A stretch of DNA of 64,000 nucleotides from Oenanthe sinensis. Its lineage: Eukaryota; Streptophyta; Magnoliopsida; Apiales; Apiaceae. Below, in pieces: positions 10,009-22,221 of the stretch (position 1 is its first letter; every line of letters begins with the position of its first letter). The position numbers and the translations under genes are program-made. The notes beneath the pieces were generated by a model. That model was not told the DNA's origin, did no database searches, and saw only the letters and a list, made by a program, of their open reading frames with translations. Location: the NCBI GenBank assembly GCA_028671895.1, contig CM053796.1:37756860-37820859 (forward strand), in the 5' to 3' direction.

Positions 10009-11523
10009 ATATATATATATAGGGAGTTACTCTAATGAGAACCTCTTATAATGAGAACTAAGAACCCAACACAGAATCACTAAATTAAAATACAAATCAC
10101 TAAAATTTAAACATACATAAATATATACATATTATAATTATATATTGTTGTATCACCTCCACCCCATCACTAACACATCACCATCACTGCCTCCACCACA
10201 TAACACCATCAACACCACCATATAACACCACCACCACACCATCTCTACCACGCCACACTACACTACCACCACCACCTAAATAATTATCAAATTCAAATTA
10301 AAATTTATAAAAATTTAAATCAGTACATCACCGTCATGATTATCATTTACAGAATCACCAAATTCAAACTCAAATTATATAAAAATAAAATCGAATCACC
10401 AAATTTTATTCGTGAATCACTAAATTTTCTGGAATTTTTTTCCTAATATTTTTTTAGATCTATTACCGTTTCTAATAAATATAATAGTAGATCAGCTTCA
10501 TCGCTGCCTCCATCACATAACACCATCAACAACACCACACCATCAACATTAACACCATCTCTACCACGCCACACTACACTACCACCACCACACTACATAA
10601 ATAATTACCAAATTCAAATTCAAACTTATAAAAATTTAAATCAGTACATCGCCATCATGATAATCATTTACAGAATCACCAAATTCAAACTCAAATTATA
10701 TAAAAATAAAGCAGAATCACCAAATTTCATTCACGAATCACTAAATTTTCTAGAATTTTTTTCTTAATATTTGTTTAGATATATCACTGATTCTAATAAA
10801 TCTAATAGTAGATCGGCTTCATAGCTTCAATACAAGCATGTCAAGCAAAAGAATTATAATTTACACGCAAATCACCAAATTCTGATTTCAAGTCTGAAAC
10901 TAAAATTAATTGTTGACAATAGTTTTCTATGACGAAAGTAAAAGAAAAAATGAATAGAAAAAGGATGAACTAAAATTTAAATTTACGTTGTCCTTCCGCC
11001 GGAGAAGATGCCGGAAAGGTTAGTGGGAGGAGAGGTTAGTGGCAGGAGAGGGAATAAATAAGATAAAAAAATAATGGTAGATAAGAGAAGATGGAATAAA
11101 TCGATGACAAATTATAAGAGATAACAGAAAATGAAGTAAATCGATGACAAATTAGAGGAGTATATTGGAGGTGGAACATCTGGATGAAGGAGTTTATACT
11201 GATATATCGGAAGAGTATAGTGGTAAATGTCGGTGGCAAATCGGAAAAAATGGAATATCAATGACAGGTAGTATATGATAGTGGCAGGAGAAGAGAGAGT
11301 TGCGACTGGAGATGGTGGCAAAGTGTTGGGTTGACCGGTGATGATGGGTGGATGAAGAAGTAATGGGAGAAATTTTAGATCTATGGTAGTGGTGATATAT
11401 ACATATATCTATGTGTATATTTTTTTGTATGGTCGAGATTAAAAGAAATAGAGGGCTGAGATTAGATCTAAGTTCTCATTTTAAATTGAGTTCTCATTTG
11501 AGTATCTGCCTATATATATATAT
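10009..11523. mobile_element. Non-autonomous TIR DNA transposon (about 1.5 kb)
   Basis: The left end reads TATATATATATAGGGAGTTACTC.AATGAGAAC.. and the reverse complement of the right end reads TATATATATATAGGCAGATACTCAAATGAGAAC.., giving imperfect terminal inverted repeats of about 50 bases (10010-10069 and 11464-11523). Inside are two diverged copies of a CACCACC-rich and ATCACCAAATT-rich block (10140-10480 and 10500-10760) and a purine-rich segment. No transposase is seen. The superfamily is unclear because the TA-rich ends obscure the target duplication. Confidence 0.65.
10140..10760. repeat. Two-copy internal repeat in TIR element
   Basis: Block 10180-10480 and block 10500-10775 share CATCACATAACACCATCAAC, CTCTACCACGCCACACTACAC, and the run ending TAATAAATNTAATAGTAGATC. 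The order of sub-blocks is the same, so this is a direct internal duplication of about 310 bases with scattered changes. Confidence 0.75.
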
Positions 11524-14400
11524 TGTTATTCTTTTTGTTTTTGCAGCAAGTTATGAAGTTTGTTTTCTAAATCCTTTTCGGGGTGGGATATATCTCTTTC
11601 TCTTTGTATATATGCCGTTTTTTTCTCTTTTGATATACAAATCAAGTACTTTGTATTGTTATGATTTTTTTAAGAGAAAACTGGCCCTGAGGAAATGATT
11701 TCTTTAAGAGAAAACTGGCCCTGAAATCATTCTCAGGGTGTAGCCCGAAGTTGTAGTACAAATTCTGAGTGACAATTTTGTAATTATTAAATTCATCCAT
11801 CTGCATTTACATAAATACCCTTATATTTGTATTAGAAAATATTCTAATCTCACGATGTTACTTGAGGTCATCCTCAGGCACATCAAGCCCTTTCTTTAGT
11901 TACTTTTTATGTGTTTGATAGAAGTTCCAACATAAGATTTTTTTTATTTTGAAGCAGATTAATATTTTTGGAGGATATTTAACATCATGCGTGTGCAGTT
12001 GATGAATGAATGATATGTTTTTACTCTTTCTTTCTCTTTATATATATGTTTTGTCCTTTCATCAATTACTTTGTATTGTTATAATTTCTTTGTTTGCCTT
12101 TCTATGTGTTTGTTAAAAGTTCTAAGATAATTTTTTTTGTTTCTGAAACAGGTATGTGTGCATGAAGAATGGTATGTTTTTTAAGGTGTAAACTAAAAAT
12201 TGAAATCCATTTATTTTTCTAAAGGTATGATACATATTGTTCTTGTGATGCCTTGTTTGTTTGGTTATTGATTAGTTTAATATTTTTCTATCTTTATCGA
12301 TTGTTATTTATGAACTAATTTTTTATTGCAATTGTACGGGTGGGTTTTCCAATATATTTATTTGATTTTTTGTTTTGTGATTATGTTTTTTTATTTATTT
12401 CTTGCAGATTGTGAAGTAAAAAATTTGTTAATCTAGGACGATTGTATTAGAAGATTTGTAAGTGGGAAAATGACATATGAGTTATCAAGATTTTAAGTGT
12501 TTTATGAAAGTTCTTGCATAAGTTTTTTTTATTGTTTTTCAGATTTGTTGTCCGTAGCAAGAGCTTGGAGAATGGTAAAATTATGCTCACTAATTTAAAT
12601 TCTTGCAGTGCAGATTTTTGTTTAAAGTTCTAACTTACATTCTATAGTGTTTTCTTCGCTATTTTACCTTAGCACATCCAGTTTACCGAAATACATTGAA
12701 ACCTAGCAAGTTTGGTGAATGTGTTGTAATGTATCTATAAATTATATATGTTTATTAATGTATCTAAAGGTATGATACATATTGTTCTTTTAACAATAAA
12801 GAGGTGCTTAATTTTGTCAACAATTAGGCATGATCGAAGTCGCATTAGTACTTTATGCTTGATTAGTCGAGGTTGTATTGTTTAGATCCCTTTTTGCCAT
12901 CGGCATGAGTTCGGCATCAAAGATTTTGAGAAAAAATTTGATAATTTTGTCGATAAAATGATTTTATATTAAATTTGTTCTGAAATTTTAAGTGCTCTGC
13001 TATATTAAATTCTTTTATAGTGTCACTGGATCGGTAATGTATGTTGACTAACATTGACAATGTAGAAAGAAATAATGTATGTTGTTTAATCTTGATGAGT
13101 CTAGTATTTCCAAGTTGACATGTAATTAATAAATCTGATTCATTTTTATTTAGGTCATGTCAACTAGTGCGGTCGCATTAGGCCCATTGACGCCAGGATC
13201 AAAAAAAATTTCCGGTCTTATATGTTCATATACATGATAAATATATATAGAGAGAGCACATCTCGCTTTTTGAAATTTAAATAACTAAAATCCATTGAAT
13301 TCTTATTTTAATATTTTGCAGTCTTATAATTGTTTTTTCTTTTAGTTATAGTTAAATTTTCGGCCAATATTGAATCTTCTATTTTCTCTTAATTAATGTT
13401 TTGAATTTTAAAGTAATTGTGCAGTAATTAATTAATATTTTTATTGAACTTGTTTATTGTTATTTTGGTTTTAAGAAATTGGTCCAATATTATTTTTTTG
13501 AAGTTCCATTTCTGATTTTGAAATTTTCTTTGTCCATAATTTCCTCTCTACTCTATTTTTTTGTTAATCATTTCAACTTTATTTTATTTTTGTCCTTTTC
13601 CTTTTTTATTTTATTATTCTTACAAATTGATTCCAGGTGGTGCTTGATTTGAAAGATTTAGTCTCGTGCTTCAGCTTCACTAAACTAATTTAAAAAATAT
13701 TTTCTAAAAACTATTTTATAGTTGATATATGCTATTTTTTACTCGATCATATTTAATAATTTATTATAAAAGTAAGGACAAATATATTAGCATTACAATC
13801 GAGTAAGTTTTAAATCTTTTAGCACAAGTTATTCTATCTATATTCTCATAAAACAATTAGAAGGCCCAAAAAATTAACTTTGCATTTGGTCTATAATCCT
13901 CATTACCGCCCTTGATTTATTTACACGGATTTTTATAAAATGCAGGATGTTGAAGATGAGATTGTGTTTGATGTTTAATTCAGCTGGATAATTTACAAAC
14001 AGACCGATTATATTGCAAGGAATCGATGTCCAGAAAAAAATAATAATGACCTTTTCTCAAATATAGGCATACAAAGCAAATAGAAAGAAAGTAGAAACTT
14101 ATATGAAAAACATTAAATCTTTGGTTTAACATTTTTGGTTACAAAATTATAAAAATAATTAAAATGGATTAATTTACAATAGTCTAGCGGAGCGAGCACA
14201 ATCCTAGTTAGAATATAATTGTTGTTTTGGGAATTGTACAAAACCATCTTCATCTATAATGAAGTGCATGTAATAGGTGCGGTCTCAGTGATGATTCTTT
14301 TAAAATTGTTAAATTCAATCTTTTGCTTTTGTGCAGTTAAGAAATCAGAGAACCCCACGAAAAAGTGAAAATTATAAGTTCTTTCCTTTGATTTTCCAGT
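11524..14400. other. Gene-poor stretch with intron-like repeats
   Basis: No open frame of note and no recognised domain. A direct repeat containing AGAGAAAACTGGCCCTGA occurs at 11670 and 11706. Three diverged copies of a segment with TATGTGTTTG.TA.AAGTTC..ATAA followed by a T-run and CAG occur at 11909-11957, 12103-12151 and 12495-12542. The segment looks like decayed, serially duplicated intron/short-exon sequence. Confidence 0.5.
13946..13978 (+). pseudogene. Possible orphan terminal exon
   Basis: After a good acceptor (AAAATGCAG) the sequence reads DVEDEIVFDV and a TAA stop. It looks like a short last exon of an unidentified gene, consistent with the intron-like repeats upstream. There is no supporting family match, so this is only a hint. 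Confidence 0.2.
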
Positions 14401-14479
14401 CAGTTCCAAAGAACCTGGCTTGGAACACAAGTTAAAACACACATACTCGATAAACACATGGTGACATGATGAATGACAA

Positions 14480-14769
14480 GAGAGTATATAACACCTCCCT
14501 AACAAAGACAAATGCTTGCTTACTTGTATGCAGCAGTGTCAGATGATGCACTGTAAAAAGAAAATGGAATATGATACTTTGATTTTTCTTTTTCTTTTCT
14601 CATAATGTGTTCCTAATCTGCAGTCCAAAATTTTATGAACTCTTAAACTAGTCCAAGATTTTTCTCATAAATTGTATGGAATATGAAAATTAGAATTTCC
14701 ATACTTTTGGAGACAGAATGGTTTATGTTCATACTTTCGGAGACGAAATGTGTTTTTCCTGGATCATTT
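14480..14769 (+). promoter_or_regulatory. Displaced distal upstream region of DUF4220 gene copy 1
   Basis: CAGTGTCAGATGATGCACTG followed by TAAAAAGAAAATGG..GATACTTTG matches the upstream regions of the other two DUF4220 copies (TGTCAGAAAGTACACTGTAAAGAAG at about 31252 and TGTCAGATTGAGCTAGTACA at about 33411). The copia insertion at 14770-21507 separates it from the gene at 22222. Regulatory function is inferred from position only. Confidence 0.5.
14765..14769 (+). repeat. Target-site duplication CATTT (left)
   Basis: CATTT directly precedes the LTR and recurs at 21508-21512 directly after the other LTR, the 5-bp duplication expected for copia integration. Confidence 0.85.
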
Positions 14770-16056
14770 TGTTGGGTGTAATTCAAAAATAAACACAACA
14801 ATGAACCAGTTATATAAACAATTTAACAAGAACATGCAGATTAAACCAATTTAACAAAACAAAGCACGAAAGTAGAAACAAGATATATCAATCAGTAACC
14901 GCAAAAAGATAAGAGAAAAGATAGAATACTTAGCTATAACAGAAACTTTAAGCATACACTGATAGAATCAAAAGAACTGATGAGTCGCCAAGCCTTGCAA
15001 GAAGTCTTGATTGTTCTTGAAGAGATTATTGCCCCGCTACGCTGTGTTTGGTTACAACAATATCACTTTCAGGATAAAACAGCACAGAGTACTTCGTCCA
15101 CAGATACGTAGCACTCAACAGCGACTTACACCTCAATTCGCCCGGAAAACCTATGTGTATAATCTGTATGAATTGGTGTGTAGAAAATACAGAGTATGGC
15201 TGCTGCTTAGGGTTTTCTCAAAATTGTAACTTGTCTCTATCTTTTATCTCCAACGTTTTTTTGTATATATAATACAATAAAACGTAATAGTAGATAAAAC
15301 ATTAATTAAAATAATTATTCTGACTTTAATAGAATATATTTTAGAATCAGTAAAATTTGTACCAGCCATCAGAGTTTAGCTAAAGTCTGATTAGGTCCAT
15401 CAGAGTTTACAAACTCTGATCACCAGTTTCAGAATTCTCATCAGAGTTTATAAACTCTGACCTGACCATTAGAGTTTATAAACTCTGACCATCAGTGTCA
15501 TCAGAGTTTATCCTGTAAACTCTAATCTGACCATCAGAGTTTATAAACTCTGACAATCAGTGTCATCAGAGTATATCCTGTAAACTCTGATTTGACCATT
15601 AAACTCTAACACAGTTCTTTGTAAACTCTGATAATTAATCATGTAATAAAACTCCTCGCCCAGGTCGTCTCGCGTACGCGAAACATCGAGACATTCGCCC
15701 AAATTGCCATTCGACCCAACCCGACCCGAGACGAGGCGTGTGCGTGTGCGCGCGCGAGGGCACACAATTACACCATGCACACTCACATGCCTTAGTAGTT
15801 AACATTATTCTTGCACATATATGTATATAAAGCACCCACACATATATTACATTCTCTATGTGGGACAATCACATTTAACTCATTTCAAGCTAACAACTTC
15901 TACTCAATTTATCTATGGATTACACTAAGAAAATGTCTTAGATCCGAATATAAAAGTTTAAGTCCTCATAGCAAGGAACAACTTCCATTAGTTAGTTTCT
16001 GGAAATTACATCAAGAACATATATAAAATATGTCTTAAACTCTCCATTTTCTAACA
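14770..16056 (-). mobile_element. 3' LTR of copia element (1287 bp)
   Basis: On the plus strand it runs from TGTTGGGTGTAATTC to TTTTCTAACA. Homology to the other LTR is clear on both sides of a roughly 410-base block (about 15235-15655) that the other copy lacks. A polypurine tract lies just outside at 16057-16071. Confidence 0.9.
15235..15655. repeat. LTR-specific block of palindromic AGAGTTTATAAACTCT repeats
   Basis: The block contains repeated inverted motifs built on CAGAGTTTATAAACTCTG. Two adjacent 65-bp tandem units (15464-15528 and 15529-15593) differ at only a few positions, and partial units flank them. The partner LTR reads straight through from TTGTAACTTG to TGCCCAGGTCG without this block. 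Confidence 0.85.
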
Positions 16057-16071
16057 ATCCCCCACAAATCC
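16057..16071 (-). other. Polypurine tract of copia element
   Basis: On the minus strand the sequence reads GGATTTGTGGGGGAT immediately before TGTTAGAAAATGG, the 3' LTR start. Confidence 0.85.
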
Positions 16072-16784
16072 ATATGGAAATGCATATCAGGTTCTACTCA
16101 TGACTTGCTTTTCAGAGTTGGTACCGGTCAATGTTTGAACCCTCCTAAGTCCTCTACTTTGATGGCTACCGGATATAGATGAAATGTTTCACGTTGAATC
16201 TTTATCCGTTTTTGTGTAACCACACTCCATAAACGACGACAAGTCAAAGGCTATGGTGCCGATCTACAGTTTTGAGACGTTAATGGTCATGTCTCGATCC
16301 TGTTCGTCGAATGCTTCGAGGAATAACCCTATCCTCTAATTGCGATCTAACAATAATATTCGCTTAGCTGAGCATCTCCAAAGATGTACTGCCAACATCT
16401 CGTCTCACGACTTGACCCTATTCAGAGTTCTTAAAACTCTTGCTAACTAGCAGTTACAGTACCTCTTGAGGTTTACAGGAGAAAGAGTTAGATACGTGAG
16501 TATCCAGATATATGTAGTAGAGATACTACCGAATCATCCTTACAACTTGTTATTACCACATTGAATACACTTCGAGGGATCTCCTCTTAGGTGTATTGGG
16601 TTTCCGCTGTTGATGACTCAAAATGGGTTGTCAGTCACATCCCCAATCTCGACTTAAGGACAACAGTATGCTCAAGTCCCTTAGTCAAAGGATCAGCCAG
16701 GTTGTCTTGAGTTCCAATAAACTCAATAGCAATGATCTTATCAGAAACCAAACCCCTTATAGACTTTAGTTAAACTTGGACGTG

Positions 16785-19700
16785 TCACTTTGTTTTCACA
16801 TTATACTTCTTATTGTTTATCTTGTCGATAGTTGTATGACTATCACAATGAACAGCAAGAGCCAGAAGTGGTTGGCTTACTACAGGAATCATAGGCATAA
16901 GTCCATGCAACCATTCAGCCTCTCTCCCCGTGGCATCTAATGCACACAACTCAGCCTCAAAGGTAGACCGAGTTACAATAGTCTGTCTAGCAGACTTCCA
17001 GGATATAGCTCCACCCGCAAGGGTAAACACATATCCAGTCATTCCATTGGAACCAGATTTCTTAGCTATCTAACTAGCATCACTATATCTCTCTAGCACT
17101 CCAGGAAACCTCCTATAATGCAAACCAAGGTAAATGATGCCTTTTAGATATCTAAGCACTCTATCAAGAGCATCCCAATGAGTCTTGTTTGGACATCTTG
17201 TATATCTAGCTAACTTAAACATAGAATATGAAATATCTGGTCTAGTACCATTAACAAGATATTACAAACTTCCAATAATCTGAGAATATCTTAACTGAGA
17301 CATAGGAACTCCTAACTTATTCTTGACAAGAGCAACTTTTGAATCATATGGTGTGCTTGCGATTCTATAATTTGAATAACCATACTTCACAAGTATAGAT
17401 TTCTCTATATAATGAGATTGTGACAAGGTTATTCCATCAGCTGACTGAGTCAGCTTGATCCCAAGAATCACATTAGCAGCACCCATATCCTTCATTTCAA
17501 AGTGCCTTTTCAAGAAACTTTTTGTCTCGTTAATAATCTCAATATTGGTTCCAAACAAAAGTATGTCATCCACATACAGATACAAAATCACTTTATCATT
17601 TCCTTTAATCTTATAGTAGACACACATGTCACTTTCATTAACCAAAAAATTCGAAGTCAAAACAGTTTCATCAAACTTTTTGTGCCAGTCTCAAGGAGAT
17701 TGTTTCAAGCCATAGATAGATTTGACTAATTTACAAACTTTACTCTCGTTGCCAGAAGTAACAAATCCCTCATGTTGATCCATATAAATCTCTTCTTTAA
17801 GATCACCATGAAGAAAAGCTGTCTTTACATCCATTTGATGGATGATAAAACCATGTACGGAAGCCAATGCTATAAACATTTTAATTGTTGTCATTCTTGC
17901 AACAGGAGAGTACGTGTCAAAATAGTTAATGCCTTCTATTTACCTAAAATCCTTAGCTATCAGCCTAGCCTTATACTTATCTATTGAGCCATTCGGGTTC
18001 ATCTTTCTTTTGAAGATCCATTTACATTCTATAGTAGTACACCCAGGAGGGAGATCAACCAACTCCCATGTTCCATTAGAAATAATACGGTCGATACTCT
18101 TTACTACGCCTTTCCAGTGCCTTGACTCTGAAGAGTCCATGGCATGTCTACAAGTTAAAGGTTCATTCTCGACATTGTAAGTGATAAAATCACTTCCAAA
18201 GTCCTTAATCACCTTTGCACGCTTACTCCTTCTAGGCTCCTCTAATTCGTTAGGAGTAGAGCTACTGGCAGGATCTGCCCCCATATTTGTCATCATTTCC
18301 ACATGATCAGGAATGAAACTCGATGTGTGAGTGAAATCATCATCAGAAATACCCTGAGGTATATCATTCTTCATAGGGAATACATTCTTAAAGAATGTTG
18401 CATCACGAAACTCAACTATAATGTTTGCCACTATACCATCTATGTCAGATTTTAACACTAAAAATCTCATAGCGGTAGTGGTTTCAATATAGCCCAGAAA
18501 GATGCAATCAACAGTTTTCGGTCCCAGTTTCTTTCTCTTGTGTTCAGGGACAAGTACCTTTGCACGGCAGCCCCACACACGAAGATACTTTAAACTAGTC
18601 TTCTTGCCTCTCCATAATTCATAAGGTGTCTTGTCCATATATTTCAGAGGGACTCTGTTCAGAATATGGCAAGCCATATTCAGATCCTCTCCCCACATGT
18701 ACTTAGGCAACCCAGAATTAATAAGCTTACTATTAATCATATCCTTAAAAGTTCTATTCTTTCATTCTGCCACCCCATTAGGCTCAGGAGTGTATGGTGG
18801 AGTCATCTCATGAACTATACCATTGATTTTGCAAAATTCATTAAATGATGTACCCGTATACTCTCCACATCTATCAGATCTCAAACGTTTAAGTACTTTA
18901 CCAGTTTGTGTTTCAGCTTCATTTTTATACATAATGAATTTATCAAGTGCTTCATCTTTATGTTTAATCAAATAAAAATGGCAATATCTACTACAATCGT
19001 CTATAAAGGTAATGAAATATCTTTTATTATCCTTAGCCAAAACACCACCGAATTCACATATGTATGTGTGAACTAATTCTAAAACTTCTGAACCCCTAAC
19101 AATATTATGAAAGGGTTTCCTAGTTAGTTTAACAGCCACGCATACTTGACATTTAGATTTCTTTTCAATGGCATGCTTTGGAATCAACTCTAAATTCATC
19201 ATATTCTTTAGAGCACCAAAATTTAGATGACCAAGACGTGAGTGTCATAAATCGGATGATTCAACACAATTTACAAAAGGAACAACATTATCATTAATAA
19301 AACTGCCCAAAACAGACTCCATATTTATTAAAAATAAACCATCAGACAAGTAACCTTTGCCAAAAAATACATCAGTATGTGTAATGACTACTTTATTACA
19401 CTTCAAAGAAAGTTCGAAGCCATTTCTAACTAAACAGTTTCTACTTATTATGTTTCTATGAATGTCAGGAACACGATGAACTCTAGTAAGGGATAGAACA
19501 CGCCCAGAAGCAAATTTCAAGTCCACGTTTCCTACTCCAAGTATTTGAGCAACACTAGCATTTCCCATCATCACTGTCATGCCTTGAATATGTTGATAAG
19601 ATACCAACAGAGTAATATCAGTACAAATATGTATATTAGCTCCAGTATCAATCAACCATTCATTTGACAGATAAGTGGAAAGTAGTGTAGGGTTGTAGGT

Positions 19701-19895
19701 AACATGTCCGTCACTAGTTTCAGAAGCAATAGCCTCACCAACAACCATGTTAACCACATGCCCACCAGTGGTTCCATGCACAGTATTAGCTTGTACTACC
19801 ACATTAGGTTTCTTCGCTTTCTTAACAGGACAGTCCTTGCTCCAATGACCAACATGGTTTGTTTGCCTTTGGTTTCTTAGCTTTGTTCTTGTCAT
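16785..19895 (-). pseudogene. Copia pol: protease, integrase, reverse transcriptase, RNase H
   Basis: Reading on the minus strand from 19895: a zinc-knuckle remnant (HVGHWSKDC), the protease motif WLIDTGAN, the GAG-pre-integrase block, the integrase core (FIDDCSRY and LRSDRCGEY, where family members have LRSDRGGEY), the IPYELW-like TPYELWRGKK block, reverse transcriptase blocks (MDVKTAFLHGDL and the catalytic YLYVDDILL), and RNase H (AISWKSARQ, STFEAELCA). Frame breaks separate the pieces at about 19230, 18750, 17930, 17680, 17250 and 17050. All domains are present in copia order, so this is an inactivated full-length pol. Confidence 0.92.
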
Positions 19896-19958
19896 TTTTA
19901 GTCTTAGTATTTTCTTTCTTAGTGACAGACTTTCTTTTCTGTCCTACAGTCATTACGT

Positions 19959-20616
19959 TCACCTTTGAAGTTCAGCAGACATCACATGTCCCTGTTTGGA
20001 CTTGTGTTGCTCCTGCACAGAGATGTCCAATATCAAGTTAGTCCATGTGATCTCTCCTTTCTGTCCTTTCAGGGAGAATGCAAACTCTTCCCAAGATTTT
20101 GGGAGCTTTTCAATCACCGACATAACCTGAAACTTCTCAGGAAGGTCCATTCCAGATTCTTTCAAAGCATGTACCAACATCTCAAATTCAGGCACTTGCT
20201 CCGTCATGAATTTAGTATCCACCAGTTTAAAATCAAGGAATCTTGCCACACTATACTTTTTCTGACCCTGAGAGTTAATATTGTGGGTTTGGTCCAGCTT
20301 CTCCCATAAGAGTTTAGCAGTGAAAGCATCCGATGAATAAACATCGAACATAGTGTTATGAGAGAAGTTTCCAACAAAGCATAAACCTTAATAGAGTCAG
20401 ACTGCTCTTGATTAACAACAGGAGGATCATACTGCACCATCGACCATAGACCCTTAACCGTTAACCACAACTTCATCTTTTTCTGAACTTATCATGCATA
20501 CCAGACAGATCAATAGGTTGTGGGAAATGGTACGTAGCCCAATCAATGACAGTAGTAGTAACCCCATATCCAAAACTAGTAGCACTAGCAACAAGAGTTT
20601 CAGTTTCGTTAACCAT
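19959..20616 (-). pseudogene. Copia gag (UBN2-type)
   Basis: The likely start is the ATG at 20616 (MVNETETLVASATSFGYG). A frameshifted middle (20204-20476) and a 130-residue C-terminal part (19959-20351) follow. The latter holds AKLLWEKLDQTHN, FKLVDTKFMTEQVPEFE and LPKSWEEF, the standard copia gag (UBN2) signature. At least two frameshifts interrupt it. Confidence 0.85.
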
Positions 20617-20658
20617 CTTGTTAATTTCAATATATAACACAAATAATCTCTTCAAGAT

Positions 20659-21507
20659 TGTTGGGTGTAATTCAAAACTAAACACAATAATTGGGCAGTT
20701 ATATAAACAATTTAACAATAACAGCAGATTAAACCAATTTAACAAAACAAAACACGAAGGTATAAACAAGATATATCAATCAGTAACTGCAAAGACAAGA
20801 GAAAAAATAAAATACTTAGCTCTAACAGAAGCTTTAAGCATACACTGATAGAACCAAAAGAACTGTTGAGTTGCCAAGCCTTGCAAGAAGTCTTGATTGT
20901 TCTTGAAGAGATTATTGCCCCACTACGCTGTGTTGGGTTGCAACAATATCACTTCCAGGATAAAACAACACAGAGTACTTCATCCACAGATACGTAGCAC
21001 TCAACAACAACCTGCACCTCAGTTCGCCCAGAAAACCTATGTGTATAATATGTATGAATTGATGTGTAGAAAAATACAGAGTATGACGGCTGGTTAGGGT
21101 TTTCTCAAAATTGTAACTTGTGCCCAGGTCGCCTCGCATACGCGAGACGCCGAGACATTCGCCCAAATCGCCCTTCGACCTAAGGCGAGGCGCGTGTGCG
21201 CGCGCGCGAGGGCACACAATTACACCAATCACACTCACATGCCTTAGTAGTTCATACTCCTCTTGCACATATATGCATATAAAGCACCCACACCCTATTA
21301 AATTCTCTATGCGGAACAATCACATTTAACCCATTTTAAGATATCAACTTCTACTCAATTTATTTATAGATTACACTAAGGAAATGTCTTAGATCCAAAC
21401 ATGAAAGTTTAAGTCCTCATAGCAAGGAACTACTTTCACTAGTTAGTTTCTGGAAATTACATCAAGAACATATATAAAATATGTCTTAAACTTTCCATTT
21501 TCTAATA
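20659..21507 (-). mobile_element. 5' LTR of copia element (849 bp)
   Basis: Plus-strand ends are TGTTGGGTGTAATTC and TTTTCTAATA. It matches the 3' LTR across nearly its whole length apart from the 410-base block. The terminal CA has become TA, a single transition. Confidence 0.9.
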
Positions 21508-22221
21508 CATTTTTACTTAATACAGTTCTAATTTAAGTTCATTGCGTCTAAACATATTCTTATTTACTCGTTCCTGTGTCTACTTGCTATCTATTAGATC
21601 ATGATTTAAAATCCTTGTATTCTATATGAAAATTAAGGGTAAGATTGTGTACAATACTACAATAGACCTTCGTAATAGATGCTAGTTCTGTTCATTTATC
21701 TTCTTAGGTTTCTCTTAACTATAATTCTATGAAACATGCATGGCATCTAAAATTAATTTTTGCCTGAATATATTTCAAATGTAATTTTACATTTTTTGCA
21801 AATATGTTTATGCAATTATTCCTCATCTACAATAAAGCCCAGTCTGTTCACTTCAGAACACACCTGAGAAGTGAGCTGTAACAATATTTTAGAATCACTA
21901 AAGATTTAGTGAAAATTTGTGATTTCTGCACCTACAACACTTTATAAAATATTTAGCATAATGGTAAAAGTAAAGCCCGAGTAATACTTTATGTAGTCAT
22001 TGCTTGATTTCAACCTTGTTTGTCAAGTTTTCAGTTTCCAGGATGATAGGAGCCTACCACAACCTGTTTATTTTTTATAGATTGATAATCCCTATTAACC
22101 AAGCTTGAGTTGTCTACTATAGATGTATACATACTTTTAGAATTGCACCCACACCCAAGAAAAATTTCACAAAGATCTAGGCTTTGTAGCTATCTTCAGC
22201 ACCTCTATAACCAGATTTGAT
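21508..22221 (+). promoter_or_regulatory. Proximal upstream region of DUF4220 gene copy 1
   Basis: The first five bases are the right copy of the CATTT duplication. The rest has no other gene. From about 21990, the stretch TTTCAACCTTGTTTGTCAAG and following bases resembles the region before DUF4220 copy 2 (GCAAACCTTGTCTGTCAAG at about 31508). This points to shared ancestry of the promoters. No clear TATA box is assigned. Confidence 0.45.

Larger units (their letters stand above)
14770..21507 (-). mobile_element. Complete but degenerate Ty1/copia retrotransposon
   Basis: A 6.7 kb element on the minus strand with two LTRs (5' at 20659-21507, 3' at 14770-16056), gag, protease, integrase, reverse transcriptase and RNase H in copia order, and a 5-bp target duplication CATTT. 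Several stops and frameshifts break the polyprotein. The outer base of the 5' LTR is mutated: it ends TAATA where the other LTR has TAACA. No clear Met-tRNA primer site follows the 5' LTR. The LTRs differ in length by about 440 bases because of a repeat-rich block found only in the 3' LTR. Confidence 0.93.

Noticed and set aside
19965..20309. 114-residue plus-strand open frame in the copia element
   Set aside because: Antisense shadow of the copia gag frame, which has family motifs on the minus strand.
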